Source: Nitratireductor soli
Lineage (GTDB): Bacteria > Pseudomonadota > Alphaproteobacteria > Rhizobiales > Rhizobiaceae
Reading direction: 5' to 3'
DNA length: 64,000 nt
Assembly: GCF_001050155.1 (NCBI RefSeq)
Contig: NZ_LFVY01000006.1
Location: 1-64,000, forward strand
The position numbers and the translations under genes are program-made. Shown here one piece after another: positions 17,089-28,505 of the stretch. Positions within the stretch are counted from its first letter, which is position 1; each line of letters starts with the position of its first letter. The notes beneath the pieces were generated by a model. The model ran no database searches, was not told the origin of the DNA, and worked only from the letters and a program-made list of their open reading frames with translations.

Positions 17089-17496
17089 TCAGGTAGCAGT
17101 CTCGATCGGCCGCGCGCCGATCCAGGCCCAGGCCTGGTCGATCTCGTCGGCGTCGAAGTGCTTCATCTCCATGGAGAAGAACGGTCGAAACAGGCTGGCC
17201 ATCGCGCTCATCCAGCCCGGCCCACCGGCAAAGGCGTATTTGCGGATGTGCTGCAGCGCATGGGTCTTGCCGATCATGGTCTGCTCCTTGAAGGCGGCCT
17301 GCCAGTCAAAACCCTCATAGCCGCGCAGGATGACCAGCACGTCGATCTTGTCATGGACCTCATAGGCGCCTTCGAGAAGGCCATAGAGATTCTCCATGTC
17401 GGCGGCGGTGATGTGGCCGACGAGCTCGAACGCATAGGCGTCCTCGCGGTCGGTCTCGATGCGCCGGACATGCGGCGGGTCGTCATTGAGGATCAT
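17089..17496 (-). CDS. STAS/SEC14-like (SpoIIAA-like) protein
   Basis: The 135-residue protein matches the SpoIIAA-like family: alternating strands and helices, with a GHITAADMENLYGLLE segment and a WMSAMASLFRPFF motif near the C-terminus. Members may bind small ligands or partner proteins; no function is established. A GGAGAAG lies before the ATG. It is convergent with the RecD-like gene and divergent from pdxJ. Confidence 0.82.
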   Translation of the reverse strand: MILNDDPPHVRRIETDREDAYAFELVGHITAADMENLYGLLEGAYEVHDKIDVLVILRGYEGFDWQAAFKEQTMIGKTHALQHIRKYAFAGGPGWMSAMASLFRPFFSMEMKHFDADEIDQAWAWIGARPIETAT

Positions 17497-17599
17497 GAGG
17501 CTTCTCCCTGCTTGTCCATCTTCACAACGCCGATTGGTCCTGTCCGTTCCGCGCAGGACCGTCTATGCAGCATAGGACAGCAACAAAGCGGGACAGACC

Positions 17600-18352
17600 A
17601 TGCCGGCAAAACTCTCCGTCAATCTCAATGCCGTCGCCATGCTGCGCAACCGGCGCGACCTTCCCTGGCCGAGCGTCACCGGACTGGGTCGGATCGCGCT
17701 TGCCGCCGGTGCGCGCGGGCTGACGGTGCATCCCAGGCCCGACCAGCGCCACATCCGCTTTTGCGACCTGCCGGACATAAGGGCGCTGATCGACGACGAG
17801 TTTGCCGATTGCGAGTTCAACATCGAAGGGTTTCCGACCGAGGCGTTCCTCGATCTCGTCGACGAGCACCAGCCCGAGCAGGTGACGCTGGTGCCGGACG
17901 ATCCGTCGCAGGCGACGTCGGACCATGGCTGGGATTTTGCCGGGCAGGGCGCCTTCCTGGCCCCCATCGTCGGCCGGTTGAAGAAGAAGGGTTTTCGCGT
18001 GTCGCTGTTCGCCGACCCCGATCCGGCGCAGATGGAGGCAGCCAAAGCGCTCGGTGCCGACCGGATCGAGCTCTACACGGGGCCTTACGGCGCTTGCCAC
18101 GATGATTCCGCAAAAGCTTCCATCGAACTGGAAAGGCTCGGAAAAACGGCGGATGCGGCGGCATCTCTCGGCCTTGGCGTCAACGCCGGCCACGATCTGA
18201 CCGTTGCCAATCTGCCAGCGCTGGCGCGGCGCATTCCGGCATTGGCGGAGGTGTCGATCGGCCACGGGCTGACAGCCGATGCGCTGGAGCATGGAATGGC
18301 GCAAACGGTGCGGCGTTTCGTCAAAGCCTGCGGCGGGCGGGATGATGGTTAA
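17600..18352 (+). CDS. pdxJ: Pyridoxine 5'-phosphate synthase
   Basis: PdxJ condenses 1-deoxyxylulose 5-phosphate with 3-amino-2-oxopropyl phosphate to make pyridoxine 5'-phosphate. The 250-residue TIM-barrel protein starts [19 protein letters not shown] and carries the active-site His in [12 protein letters not shown] (H44) and the VNAGHDL motif. Some usually conserved residues differ (HPRxDxRHI reads HPRPDQRHI), and [11 protein letters not shown] replaces the common NLEMA region. These look like lineage variants rather than damage. Confidence 0.93.
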   Translation: MPAKLSVNLNAVAMLRNRRDLPWPSVTGLGRIALAAGARGLTVHPRPDQRHIRFCDLPDIRALIDDEFADCEFNIEGFPTEAFLDLVDEHQPEQVTLVPDDPSQATSDHGWDFAGQGAFLAPIVGRLKKKGFRVSLFADPDPAQMEAAKALGADRIELYTGPYGACHDDSAKASIELERLGKTADAAASLGLGVNAGHDLTVANLPALARRIPALAEVSIGHGLTADALEHGMAQTVRRFVKACGGRDDG

Positions 18353-18404
18353 CCGCAGCCGATAAGAATTCTTAGCATTTTATCCACTATCCACGACGCA
18401 GAGC

Positions 18405-18995
18405 ATGAGGTTTGTGATGCGCGTCGTGGTTTTGCTGTTCCTGTTGTCGGTTTTATCGGCCTGCGCATCGGCGCCGAGCCGGATCAACGATGTCTGCTCC
18501 GTGTTCGACCAGAAGCAGGGGCTGTTCGGCGGCTGGTACAACGCTGCCAAGAGCACGGAGCGCGAATATGGCGTGCCGGCCTCGGTGCTGATGGCGACCA
18601 TCCGCATCGAATCCGGCTTTGCCGGCCGGGCGCGGCCGCCGCGCAAGAAACTCCTCGGCTTCATTCCGTGGAAACGCGCCTCGAGCGCCTATGGCTATTC
18701 GCAAGCACTCGACGGGACATGGGATCGCTACAGGCGCGAGACCGGCAAATGGAGCGCGCGGCGCAGCAATTTCTCCGACGCGGTCAATTTCGTCGGCTGG
18801 TATCACGCAACCAGCAACAGGACGAACGGCATCGCGCTGAACGATCCGTACAATCTCTACCTCGCCTATTATGCCGGGCATGCGGGCTATGCGCGCGGTG
18901 CCTGGCGCAACAGCCCGCACATGCAGAAATCCGCCCGCAAGGCAGCCAGCATGGCCAACAGCTATGCCGGCCAGATGCGCCGTTGCGGGCGGTGA
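18405..18995 (+). CDS. Lipoprotein lytic transglycosylase-like protein
   Basis: This is a predicted outer-membrane or periplasmic lipoprotein of the SLT lysozyme-like fold. It has a signal peptide with lipobox LSAC (lipidated C20), then a lysozyme-like domain with the catalytic-type Glu in ATIRIESGFAG (E69), followed by a GYSQALDGTWDRY segment and an AYYAGHAGYARGAW segment. It would cleave peptidoglycan glycan strands. An internal ATG at 18417 has a better-placed GAGG and would shorten the signal peptide by four residues. Confidence 0.88.
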   Translation: MRFVMRVVVLLFLLSVLSACASAPSRINDVCSVFDQKQGLFGGWYNAAKSTEREYGVPASVLMATIRIESGFAGRARPPRKKLLGFIPWKRASSAYGYSQALDGTWDRYRRETGKWSARRSNFSDAVNFVGWYHATSNRTNGIALNDPYNLYLAYYAGHAGYARGAWRNSPHMQKSARKAASMANSYAGQMRRCGR

Positions 18996-19000
18996 GAGGG

Positions 19001-19894
19001 TTACGCGCCGACCAAGGCGGTCCGGTTCGCTTCCAGGAAGCTTTTCAGTGTGCGCGGGGCCTGGCCTGACAGGGTTTCGACATCGTCGGTCCGGTCGCTG
19101 ATACTGCCGGCCCGCGTGTTGGCGTCGAAGGAGACGAGCAGCTGCGCGAACCCGGCCGGCACGCCGGCGGACGTCAGGCCGGCAAGCAGGGCATCGTCGG
19201 ACAGGTGCACGACCTCGATCGGCTTGCCGAGAACCTGGCCGGCCAGGGCGGCGGTCTCCTCCGTGTCGAGCGCTTGCGCGCCGGTCAGCGTGTAGGTTCG
19301 GCTTGCCGCCGCGTCGGTCGCCAGGGAGGCGGCGATCGCCCTGGCGACGTCATCGCGCCCCACATGCGCCAGCCGCCCGTCACCCGATGCGGTGTACCAT
19401 TTGCCGCCTGCGATTGCCTGCGGCAGGCTCATCAGCAGGTTTTCCTGATACCAGCTGTTGCGGAAGATGGTGTAGGGGACGCCGCTCGCCTTGATCGCCT
19501 GTTCCGTGCCGAAATGGTCGCCGGCGAACAGAACCGGATTGCCGGGTTCCGGATTGGGCATGGACGTGTAGGCGATGCGCGCCACGCCGGCTTCGACGGC
19601 AGCGGCGACGGCGGCCTGATGCTGGCGAAGGCGCTTGCCGGGCTCGCCCAGCGCGTCGGTGGAGATGATCAGCAGCGTGCCGATGCCGGCGAAGGCTGCG
19701 GGAAGGCTGGCGGCATCGTCGAAATCGACCTGGCGGACGGCCGTGCCGCGCGCGGCAAGGTCGGCGAGGGCCGCCGGATCGCGCGTTCCGGCGACGATGC
19801 GCGTGGCGGGCAATCGCTCGGTTTCAAGCAGGTGGTCGATGACGGCGCGGCCCAGATGGCCGGACGCGCCGGTGACGAGAATGGTGTCGGACAT
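19001..19894 (-). CDS. NAD(P)H-binding quinone reductase-like protein (QorB/NmrA-type)
   Basis: This is an atypical short-chain dehydrogenase of the QOR2/NmrA type. The 297-residue protein has a Rossmann start ILVTGASGHLGRAVIDHLL and TIFRNSWYQENLLMSLP. Relatives such as E. coli QorB reduce quinones with NADPH. It is divergently transcribed from an HxlR-type regulator, the same arrangement as qorB/ytfH in E. coli, which supports both calls. Confidence 0.88.
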   Translation of the reverse strand: MSDTILVTGASGHLGRAVIDHLLETERLPATRIVAGTRDPAALADLAARGTAVRQVDFDDAASLPAAFAGIGTLLIISTDALGEPGKRLRQHQAAVAAAVEAGVARIAYTSMPNPEPGNPVLFAGDHFGTEQAIKASGVPYTIFRNSWYQENLLMSLPQAIAGGKWYTASGDGRLAHVGRDDVARAIAASLATDAAASRTYTLTGAQALDTEETAALAGQVLGKPIEVVHLSDDALLAGLTSAGVPAGFAQLLVSFDANTRAGSISDRTDDVETLSGQAPRTLKSFLEANRTALVGA

Positions 19895-19925
19895 GGATTC
19901 TTCCCTTCGGAACGCAAATCTGATA

Positions 19926-19948
19926 GCTGGTCTAGAAAAGAGACCAGC
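19926..19948. promoter_or_regulatory. Inverted repeat, candidate HxlR operator
   Basis: GCTGGTCT (19926-19933) and AGACCAGC (19941-19948) form a perfect 8-bp inverted repeat in the divergent region between the QorB-like gene and the HxlR-type regulator. The position suits a regulator controlling both genes; binding is inferred. Confidence 0.55.
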
Positions 19949-20055
19949 GCTAAAATAGGAATTGGAAGCCGTCCGTAAAGAAGGCAGTTTTTCTGCCAGT
20001 GGTTACGTGGAGGGAACCACCATCGCGGGATCGGCTGGCAGAAGGAGAGGCGCCG

Positions 20056-20469
20056 ATGAATACGAAACCGGCCAGTGTCAGGAGCAAGCTCGATTTCTAC
20101 CGCCTGGCGCGCGACGAGGGCGTTCACCTGGAGAATTGCCCGGTGCGCGAGGTGATCGCCAATATCGGCGGCAAGTGGAACTCGCTGCTGATGCTGGCGC
20201 TGGCCGAGCAGCCCTACCGCTTCGGCGCGCTGCGCCGGCTGGTACCGGACATCTCGCAACGCATGCTGACGCAGACCCTGCGCGACCTGCAGCGCGACGG
20301 CTATGTGCATCGCGCGGTTTTTCCGACCAAACCCCCGAGTGTCGAATACAGCCTGACGGAGCTCGGCCGCTCCATGTTCGACCCGCTGCAGGCGCTGGTG
20401 AAGTGGGCCGAGCAGCATCATGACGCGGTGCGCGCGGCGCGGGCGCGCTTCGACAGGGATGAAAGCTGA
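20056..20469 (+). CDS. HxlR family transcriptional regulator
   Basis: This is a 137-residue winged-helix protein with HxlR family landmarks: [22 protein letters not shown] at the N-terminus and [30 protein letters not shown] as the DNA-binding core. The ATG at 20056 follows a GGAGAGG. HxlR regulators often sense redox or electrophile stress through a conserved cysteine, here the Cys in ENCPV. It is divergent from the quinone-reductase-like gene. Confidence 0.92.
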   Translation: MNTKPASVRSKLDFYRLARDEGVHLENCPVREVIANIGGKWNSLLMLALAEQPYRFGALRRLVPDISQRMLTQTLRDLQRDGYVHRAVFPTKPPSVEYSLTELGRSMFDPLQALVKWAEQHHDAVRAARARFDRDES

Positions 20470-20531
20470 GGCGAAAAACCCGCAGCCGCGCGCCGCGCAG
20501 GCTTGAAATCGACGTTCACCTGTGACAGAAC

Positions 20532-20547
20532 CGTACCGTACGGTACG
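20532..20547. promoter_or_regulatory. 16-bp perfect palindrome, candidate TetR operator
   Basis: CGTACCGTACGGTACG is a perfect palindrome 22 bases before the favoured TTG start of the adjacent TetR-family gene. Such palindromes are usual TetR operators, so autoregulation is likely. Confidence 0.65.
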
Positions 20548-20569
20548 ATCATCCGGTTCAGGCAATCCC

Positions 20570-21223
20570 TTGCGCGAGACACAAGACGCTCCCGAAACAT
20601 TCACGCCACGCCAGCGGGCTGTGCTCGACCGGGCGCTCGAACTGCTTCTGGAAGGTGGCGAGCGGGCGTTGACGACGGCCGGGCTGGCGCGCGCGGCGCG
20701 TTGCTCGAAGGAAAGCCTCTACAAATGGTTCGGCGACCGGGACGGATTGCTGGCCGCCATGATCACCCACCAGGCGAGCAAGGTGCGGGCGCAGATCGAT
20801 GATGGCGCGGCGCTGGATCTCGCGCGCTTCCGCGCGCATCTTATGGATTTTGCCAACGATCTCTTGCAAGTTCTAGGCGGCGACGTATCGCTCGCGCTCA
20901 ATCGGCTGGCAATCGGTCAGGCGAGTCGCGAAGGCAATCGACTGGGGGAATTGCTCATCGAACGCGGTCGGCGCGGTATCGACAAACGCGCCGGCGCACT
21001 CCTGGAAGCGGGACGACGACGCGGTTTCATCATCTACGATGATCGCGATGCCGCCTACCACACGCTTTATGGACTGATCGTACGCGACCTGCATGTGCGC
21101 ATGCTTCTATACGAGGCTGGCGCGCGTCAGCCGGAAAAATTCGCCGCTCTCGCGGAAGAGGCGGTGGAACAGTTTTTCGTACTCTTCGGAGTGCGGGAAA
21201 ACATGAAGGCGATCCCAGCCTGA
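20570..21223 (+). CDS. TetR/AcrR family transcriptional regulator
   Basis: This is a roughly 217-residue regulator with a TetR helix-turn-helix (GGERALTTAGLARAARCSKE, then SLYKWFGDRDGLLAAMI) and a helical C-terminal ligand domain. The frame is open from a GTG at 20522, but that start would place the palindromic operator inside the gene; TTG at 20570, with an AGG seven bases upstream, is preferred. Its targets are unknown. It lies 54 bases upstream of ilvC in the same direction, so co-transcription is possible. Confidence 0.85.
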   Translation: MRETQDAPETFTPRQRAVLDRALELLLEGGERALTTAGLARAARCSKESLYKWFGDRDGLLAAMITHQASKVRAQIDDGAALDLARFRAHLMDFANDLLQVLGGDVSLALNRLAIGQASREGNRLGELLIERGRRGIDKRAGALLEAGRRRGFIIYDDRDAAYHTLYGLIVRDLHVRMLLYEAGARQPEKFAALAEEAVEQFFVLFGVRENMKAIPA

Positions 21224-22297
<1,074 letters not shown>

Positions 22298-22320
22298 TCT
22301 CTTACGGAATTCCAAACGAG

Positions 22321-22348
22321 AGGGCCGCGACATCGTCGCGGCCCTTTT
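22321..22348 (+). terminator. Rho-independent terminator after ilvC
   Basis: GGGCCGCGAC (22322-22331) pairs with GTCGCGGCCC (22335-22344) around a 3-base loop, followed by TTTT. Confidence 0.85.
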
Positions 22349-22433
22349 CGTGTGCGCTGGTCTGTGCCGTTTCGGGACAAAAAGACTGGCACGGTTCTCG
22401 CTTGATCCGGGTGTTCACCAGAGGAGGCGAACC

Positions 22434-22724
22434 ATGATGCGGATTACGGAAAAATCCATCGGCCTGGACGGCAAGGTTTTCCCTGAGCGGCGGGGGGCGC
22501 TGCGCCGGCGGGTGCAGAAGCATGCGCGCGTGCGATTTTGCGAGGACCGCTGCACGCTGCTTGGCATGATGCTCGATCAATCGGAACATGGCGCACGCAT
22601 TCGCTTCGGCGATATCTGCGCGATGCCCGTGACCTTCGATCTGGAGATCGAGGGAAGCGACCGGCTGCGCCGCGCGACGATCCGCTGGCGCAGCCTGACG
22701 GAGATCGGCATCGCGCTGGACTAG
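22434..22724 (+). CDS. PilZ domain protein
   Basis: This is a 96-residue protein with the PilZ pattern: an Arg-rich start (RRGALRRRVQKHARVRF) and a DxSxxG element (DQSEHG), the two parts that bind cyclic di-GMP. The ATG at 22434 follows a strong GAGGAGG. It may respond to the diguanylate cyclase at 8.3 kb or others. The TAG stop codon is part of a 41-base hairpin that starts the adjacent repeat. Confidence 0.82.
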   Translation: MMRITEKSIGLDGKVFPERRGALRRRVQKHARVRFCEDRCTLLGMMLDQSEHGARIRFGDICAMPVTFDLEIEGSDRLRRATIRWRSLTEIGIALD

Positions 22725-22824
22725 ACCGGGTCAGCGTTTCATGGAAACGCTGACCCGGTCTATCTAATTGTTTCTTCGCATTTATGCGGACGTCAGGTGA
22801 TTCCCCCTGACTGCAAAATACTAT
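22721..22824. repeat. Rhizobial palindromic intergenic repeat, copy 3
   Basis: The copy begins with a 41-base perfect palindrome (22722-22762) with 19-bp arms around ATG, followed by TATCTAATTGTTTCTTCGC and the GCATTTATGCGGACGTCAGG block. Its first TAG is the stop codon of the PilZ gene. The unusually perfect hairpin could end that transcript. Confidence 0.8.
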
Positions 22825-22837
22825 AAGGGCTTGCCGC

Positions 22838-23779
22838 CTATTCCCAGGGCTTGAGCCCAAGCAGCTTTTCGCCGAGCGGCGTCAGGCTTGCGGTCTCGGC
22901 ATTCTGCTTCTCCCATTGGCGCGGGTCGCCGGGGAAGGCGTCGCGCTTGGGATGATCCCGTTCGCGCCACAGGCGGATGCGCTCGAGGCGGTCTTCCTCA
23001 TTGTCCCATTCGGCCGGGTACATCGACACGTACTGCGCCATGCGAACGCGGCCGTCCGAATGGTTGGGGCGCACGCCATGGGCCAGCAGCGAGTTGAAGA
23101 TCAGCAGATCGCCCGCTTCCATGTCGATGTTGGTGATGCTCAGGCCGGTCGTGTCGGGATGCATCGGATCGCGATCGTCCGGCTGGGTTTTCACCCATTC
23201 GTCGAAATGCTCGAACAGTTCGGGGATGCATTGAAATCCGCCGACATCGCCATCCTGCTTCTTCAGGCTCAAAACACCCTGCACGCCGATCGGCAGCGGG
23301 TCGAGCGAGGTGTCCGCATCCCAATGGATAAAGCCCTGCGCATTGCCCTTGACGCGTTTGGGCGGGTTGAGATTGGCGCGATCGATCGTGACCCACAGAT
23401 CCTCGCGGTCCCAGATGTCGACGAAGGCGTCGTAGATGCGCGGCTCCATGCGATTGTCCCACAGGTGCTGGTGATTGTAGATCTCCAGCATGCCGGTGTT
23501 GTTGAGTTCCTTCATCTTGTGCGCGCGCCGCTGCGGTGCGTACCAGGTCGACGGATCGTTCGGATCCTTCTCGTCGAACCGCCAGAGCAGGTCGACGAGG
23601 CGTTCGACATTGTCCTGCGGCACCGCCCGGCGGACGATGACGTAGCCCTTGGTGATCCAGTGCTGCCAGTCGTCGGATGACAATACGCGCAGCGGCAGCG
23701 TCTTGCGGATATCCCTCAGTTGCGTGGTCGTCCGGCTGCTGGCGGGATGCGTGTCGCGTTTCAGTGCGTTGGCCTGCAA
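22838..23779 (-). CDS. Phytanoyl-CoA dioxygenase (PhyH) family protein
   Basis: This is a predicted Fe(II)/2-oxoglutarate-dependent oxygenase. The 313-residue protein carries the metal triad H152 and D154 (IHWDAD) and H234 (LLAHGVRPNHSDGRVRMAQY), with the nearby Arg suited to bind 2-oxoglutarate. The start is TTG at 23779, supported by a strong GGGAGGAG a few bases upstream. It is divergent from an AraC-type regulator, which probably controls it; the substrate is unknown. Confidence 0.88.
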   Translation of the reverse strand: MQANALKRDTHPASSRTTTQLRDIRKTLPLRVLSSDDWQHWITKGYVIVRRAVPQDNVERLVDLLWRFDEKDPNDPSTWYAPQRRAHKMKELNNTGMLEIYNHQHLWDNRMEPRIYDAFVDIWDREDLWVTIDRANLNPPKRVKGNAQGFIHWDADTSLDPLPIGVQGVLSLKKQDGDVGGFQCIPELFEHFDEWVKTQPDDRDPMHPDTTGLSITNIDMEAGDLLIFNSLLAHGVRPNHSDGRVRMAQYVSMYPAEWDNEEDRLERIRLWRERDHPKRDAFPGDPRQWEKQNAETASLTPLGEKLLGLKPWE

Positions 23780-23898
23780 GGTCTCCTCCCATGGTTTCCT
23801 GCATGTCTCGGCCAGCCTACCGCGCCATCGGCCACGATGTTGTACTCACATCGCCAATACTGGTACTATTATGGCGTCTTTTGGGAGTGCGGCGCTGG

Positions 23899-24798
23899 AT
23901 GAGACCCTATCTGGAAAAACTACCGATCATTCCCGGCGCTTCCTGGAGCATGCTCAACCGGCAGCTTGACGCGGCCATTCCCTTCGAATGGCATCACCAC
24001 CCCGAATACGAGTTGACGCTGACGCTGAACTCGCGCGGGCAGCGCTTCATCGGCGATCACGTGGGCAGCTATGGCGATGGCGACCTGGTGCTGATCGGTC
24101 CGAACCTGCCGCACACATGGGCATCGCGCGAGAAGCTCGACCCGGCGGCGCCGCATGTGGCGCTTGTCATGTGGTTCCAGCACGATTGGGCAGCGCGGCT
24201 GAGCGACGGCTTCGTCGAGTTGGAGCCGATCGCCCATCTCCTGGCGCGGGCCGGGGCGGGCCTGAGTTTCGGCAAGCAGACGGTGCGGTCCTTGCAGCCG
24301 CGGATCGCCGCGCTGTTTGCGGCACCAGCGCCCGAGCGGCTGCTGGCGCTGATCGGCATTCTGCTGGAACTGGCCGGTGACGCCGAGGCGGAGCCGCTTG
24401 CCAGCGCCCCGGTGGCGCGCGGCGCCACGGGCGATGACCGGCAGCGCATCGAGCGCATATTGACGCATATCCACGCGCACTACGCCGAGGGCGTGGGCAA
24501 TGCGGAACTGGCGTCCATCGCCGCGCTGAGCCTGTCGGGCCTGCACCGCCTGTTCGTCCGCCACGCGCGAATGGGGATCGCCGACTATGTGATGCGGCTG
24601 AGGATTGGCGATGCCTGCGCCCGGCTGTCGGGCGGCACCCAGCCCATCCAGCACATCGCGCAGGCGGTCGGCTACAACACGCTGGCCAATTTCAACCGAC
24701 AGTTCAAGGCCTTGCGCGGCATGACGCCAGGTGAGTACCGGGCGCGTTTCAGGGCGCCGGATGCCGTCCGCGCATCCACCGACCTTCAGCGCCCATAG
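23899..24798 (+). CDS. AraC family transcriptional regulator
   Basis: This is a 299-residue regulator with an N-terminal cupin-like sensor ([13 protein letters not shown], metal-binding type His residues) and a C-terminal double helix-turn-helix ([40 protein letters not shown]). It is divergent from the PhyH-type gene, so it probably responds to that enzyme's substrate. Its 3' end overlaps the convergent BA14K gene by 13 bases. Confidence 0.9.
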   Translation: MRPYLEKLPIIPGASWSMLNRQLDAAIPFEWHHHPEYELTLTLNSRGQRFIGDHVGSYGDGDLVLIGPNLPHTWASREKLDPAAPHVALVMWFQHDWAARLSDGFVELEPIAHLLARAGAGLSFGKQTVRSLQPRIAALFAAPAPERLLALIGILLELAGDAEAEPLASAPVARGATGDDRQRIERILTHIHAHYAEGVGNAELASIAALSLSGLHRLFVRHARMGIADYVMRLRIGDACARLSGGTQPIQHIAQAVGYNTLANFNRQFKALRGMTPGEYRARFRAPDAVRASTDLQRP

Positions 24799-25352
24799 GG
24801 CGACCGGCAGCGCTGGCGCCCGCCGCGATAGGGCTGGAAGCTGTTGTCGCTGGCCCGATAGGAGCGGTAGTTCTGATGGCACCATGCCCTGTGTGCCGCC
24901 TGCGTCTGGTGATCGGGATACATGCGCAGGCTGCGCGGACGCAACTCCTGCCGCCATTCGAGGCGCAAGCGACTGGGCGTGCGGCCGTAGCGGCCCCGCC
25001 ACAGGCGGCTTCCAGGCTCAAACCATGGATCGTCGCGATAGAAGGGGCGTGCCGGCCAGCCGCGGCGATAGGAAGGGCGATCCCAGAACGGGTCGAGGCT
25101 GCTGCCGCGCAGGTAGCGCCAATGGCGGCTGCTGCGATAACGATAATGGTCGCGTCCATAATATCGATCCCGGCCAATGCCGAGCGTGAGCCGCATGCGG
25201 CCGCCGCGCAGGCGATCGACGGGGGTGATGATAAACCGGGTTGTTTCAACCGTGTTGAGTGCTGGGTTTGCGGGGGAAAACGCCGCTTCCGCCTGACCGA
25301 TCGCCAGACCGGCAAGCAGTGTGGCCAGGCCGAGCTTCAAAACCATTCTCAT
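24786..25352 (-). CDS. BA14K family protein (first of two)
   Basis: This is a secreted or periplasmic protein of 188 residues with a signal peptide (cleavage likely after AEA, residue 23), an Arg/Tyr-rich middle and a C-terminal BA14K motif [20 protein letters not shown], then a CRSPY ending. BA14K is a Brucella immunoreactive, lectin-like protein of uncertain function. A paralogue lies upstream on the same strand. Confidence 0.88.
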   Translation of the reverse strand: MRMVLKLGLATLLAGLAIGQAEAAFSPANPALNTVETTRFIITPVDRLRGGRMRLTLGIGRDRYYGRDHYRYRSSRHWRYLRGSSLDPFWDRPSYRRGWPARPFYRDDPWFEPGSRLWRGRYGRTPSRLRLEWRQELRPRSLRMYPDHQTQAAHRAWCHQNYRSYRASDNSFQPYRGGRQRCRSPYGR

Positions 25353-25498
25353 TTCATGCTCCGAAGTAAACCGTATACGTAAACAATACGTCGCGGCGCA
25401 TGTATGAAAAGCGAGGTTTTACTCAAAGACCACGGATCGCGGGACCGCACGGATTGCAATCGCGGCCCGGATGGTTCCGGATGAATTGCTTCCTGTGA

Positions 25499-25525
25499 AA
25501 ATGGCGCGGATACACCGCGCCATTT
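25499..25525 (-). terminator. Terminator of the second BA14K gene
   Basis: AAATGGCGCGG (25499-25509) and CCGCGCCATTT (25515-25525) form an 11-bp stem; on the minus strand it is followed by a short T-run. It lies 24 bases beyond the BA14K stop codon. Confidence 0.7.
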
Positions 25526-25548
25526 CATCCATCGTGATGGTTTTCAGC

Positions 25549-25998
25549 CTATCGATAATAGGGCGAAATGCACTGCCGGCGCGGCCCGTTATAGGGCTGG
25601 AACGAATTGTCCACCGCGCGATAGGACCGGTAGCGGTTGTAGCACCAGTTCACATGGGCGCGCGACAGGGAGACACGCGGCCTGTATTGGGGCCGGACGG
25701 GACGCGGGCGCGCGTAGTAGGGCGGTGCATAGTAGGGCGCAGGACGGCCGAACTCGAGGTAGATTCCGCTGCGCGGGCGATGCCGGCGCCAGTCGCGGTC
25801 CCTGCGATGGTGCCGTCTCCAGCGCCGATCATGGCGATCGACCTTGACGATCGGTGTCTGACCGGCGGTCTTGTCGACCGTGTTGACGATGGCGCCGCCG
25901 GCTGTGCCCAGCGCGCTGGCGCTTGCCGGGGCGCCGACGAATGCAAAGCCGAGGGCGATGAGCCCCGAGCAGGCGAGTGTGGTTAGCTTGTGTTTCAT
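25549..25998 (-). CDS. BA14K family protein (second of two)
   Basis: This is a 149-residue paralogue of the protein at 24786, with signal peptide [20 protein letters not shown] extending to ASA, an Arg/His-rich [17 protein letters not shown] stretch and the C-terminal motif [25 protein letters not shown] precedes the ATG at 25998, which is preferred over an upstream in-frame start. The two BA14K genes probably arose by duplication; they have separate leaders and the second has its own terminator. Confidence 0.87.
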   Translation of the reverse strand: MKHKLTTLACSGLIALGFAFVGAPASASALGTAGGAIVNTVDKTAGQTPIVKVDRHDRRWRRHHRRDRDWRRHRPRSGIYLEFGRPAPYYAPPYYARPRPVRPQYRPRVSLSRAHVNWCYNRYRSYRAVDNSFQPYNGPRRQCISPYYR

Positions 25999-26063
25999 AC
26001 CAATCTCCAGACTTTTCAGCCCCCTGAACCCCTTCGGTGTGTGTCCCATATCCGTTATGACTG

Positions 26064-26081
26064 TATCATACTAATCTGATA
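26064..26081. promoter_or_regulatory. Operator-like half site resembling the F420-regulon motif
   Basis: TATCATACTAA at 26064-26074 matches the best half site of the 35-59 kb regulon exactly, but the right arm is absent. TATCA-N8-TGATA also forms a short inverted repeat here. It may be the site of a different GntR-type regulator acting on the flanking genes. Confidence 0.3.
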
Positions 26082-26180
26082 GGCGATGAACGCGTGATGA
26101 ACGTTTCCGTTGCGTGGCGACGTTGGGCGATCGTGCGGACGGGCTTGTAATTGATGCCGGGCTGGGTAAACGTGCCGCGC

Positions 26181-27293
26181 ATGTCCCTCCGGCTCGCCAC
26201 CTTCAACGTTGAAAACCTGATGAACCGGTTTGATTTTTCCGGTTTCCGCAATGAATTGCACCAGGACCGGGCGCTGGCTCTCTACGACATCGCCGACGAG
26301 ACGCAGTACAGGGCTCTGGAGCAGGCGCGCGCCATCGCCCATACGGACGATGCGCGCCAGCTGACGGCGCTGGCGATCGCCGCCACGCGCGCCGACATCC
26401 TATGCTTGCAGGAAGTCGACAATCTGGCCGCGCTGAAGGCGTTCGAATACGGCTATCTGTTCAAGATGATCGGCAGCGGCTACCAGGAAAAATACTCGAC
26501 ATCAGGCAACGACAAGCGCGGCATCGACGTGGCGGTGATGATGCGGCGCGAGACGGCGCACGGACAGCCCATCGAATTCGTCCGCATGACCAGCCATGCG
26601 CATGTTACCTTCGCCGATTTCGGCCTGCACAATGTGGCGTTGGGCGAACTCGGGATCGAGCCGCAGGAGCGGGTCTTCCGCCGTGACTGCCTGGAGATCG
26701 ACATCAAGATCGGCGGGCGGCCGCTGACGCTGTTCGTCGTACACTTCAAGGCGATGAGCCCGCCGCGCAACGGCCTGGATGGGCGGGCCGCCTCGATGCC
26801 GGTGCGCATGGCCGAGGCAAGCGCCGTGCGCCGCATCATCGAGGAGCGCTTCGGAGTGGGCAAGGCGGCGCAGAAGCGCTGGGTGATCTGCGGCGACCTC
26901 AACGATTATCGCGAGCGCATCGTCATCGAGGGCGATGCGCATGAAGGGTATCGTTTCCAGCCGGCGCAGGAAGAATTGTCGAGCATCGATGTGCTGACGG
27001 AAGGCGGGTTCTGCGAGAACATCGTCGAGCGGCGGCCTGTGATGGATCGCTGGACGCTGTATCACACGCGCGGCCCGGCCGAGCGGCATCTGTGCCAGCT
27101 CGACTATCTGCTTTTGTCGCAGGGGCTGGCGCGGCACAATTCGCGCGCCATCCCTGACATCATCCGCGGCGGCCAGCCGTGGCGCACCGTGTTCCCGCCC
27201 GATCAGGATGTGCCGCGCTTTCCGCGCACCGGTTGGGACCGGCCGAAGGCGTCGGACCATTGTCCGGTGGCCGTGACGCTCGACATCGCCTGA
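26181..27293 (+). CDS. Endonuclease/exonuclease/phosphatase family protein
   Basis: This is a metal-dependent phosphoesterase fold. Visible motifs are LRLATFNVENLMN at the N-terminus, the catalytic Glu in LCLQEVDNL, CGDLNDY and the C-terminal SDHCPV. The substrate (DNA, phosphoinositide or other) cannot be told. The start is uncertain: 26181 begins just before the fold; ATG at 26154 and TTG at 26151 are also in frame. Confidence 0.88.
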   Translation: MSLRLATFNVENLMNRFDFSGFRNELHQDRALALYDIADETQYRALEQARAIAHTDDARQLTALAIAATRADILCLQEVDNLAALKAFEYGYLFKMIGSGYQEKYSTSGNDKRGIDVAVMMRRETAHGQPIEFVRMTSHAHVTFADFGLHNVALGELGIEPQERVFRRDCLEIDIKIGGRPLTLFVVHFKAMSPPRNGLDGRAASMPVRMAEASAVRRIIEERFGVGKAAQKRWVICGDLNDYRERIVIEGDAHEGYRFQPAQEELSSIDVLTEGGFCENIVERRPVMDRWTLYHTRGPAERHLCQLDYLLLSQGLARHNSRAIPDIIRGGQPWRTVFPPDQDVPRFPRTGWDRPKASDHCPVAVTLDIA

Positions 27294-28501
<1,208 letters not shown>

Positions 28502-28505
<4 letters not shown>

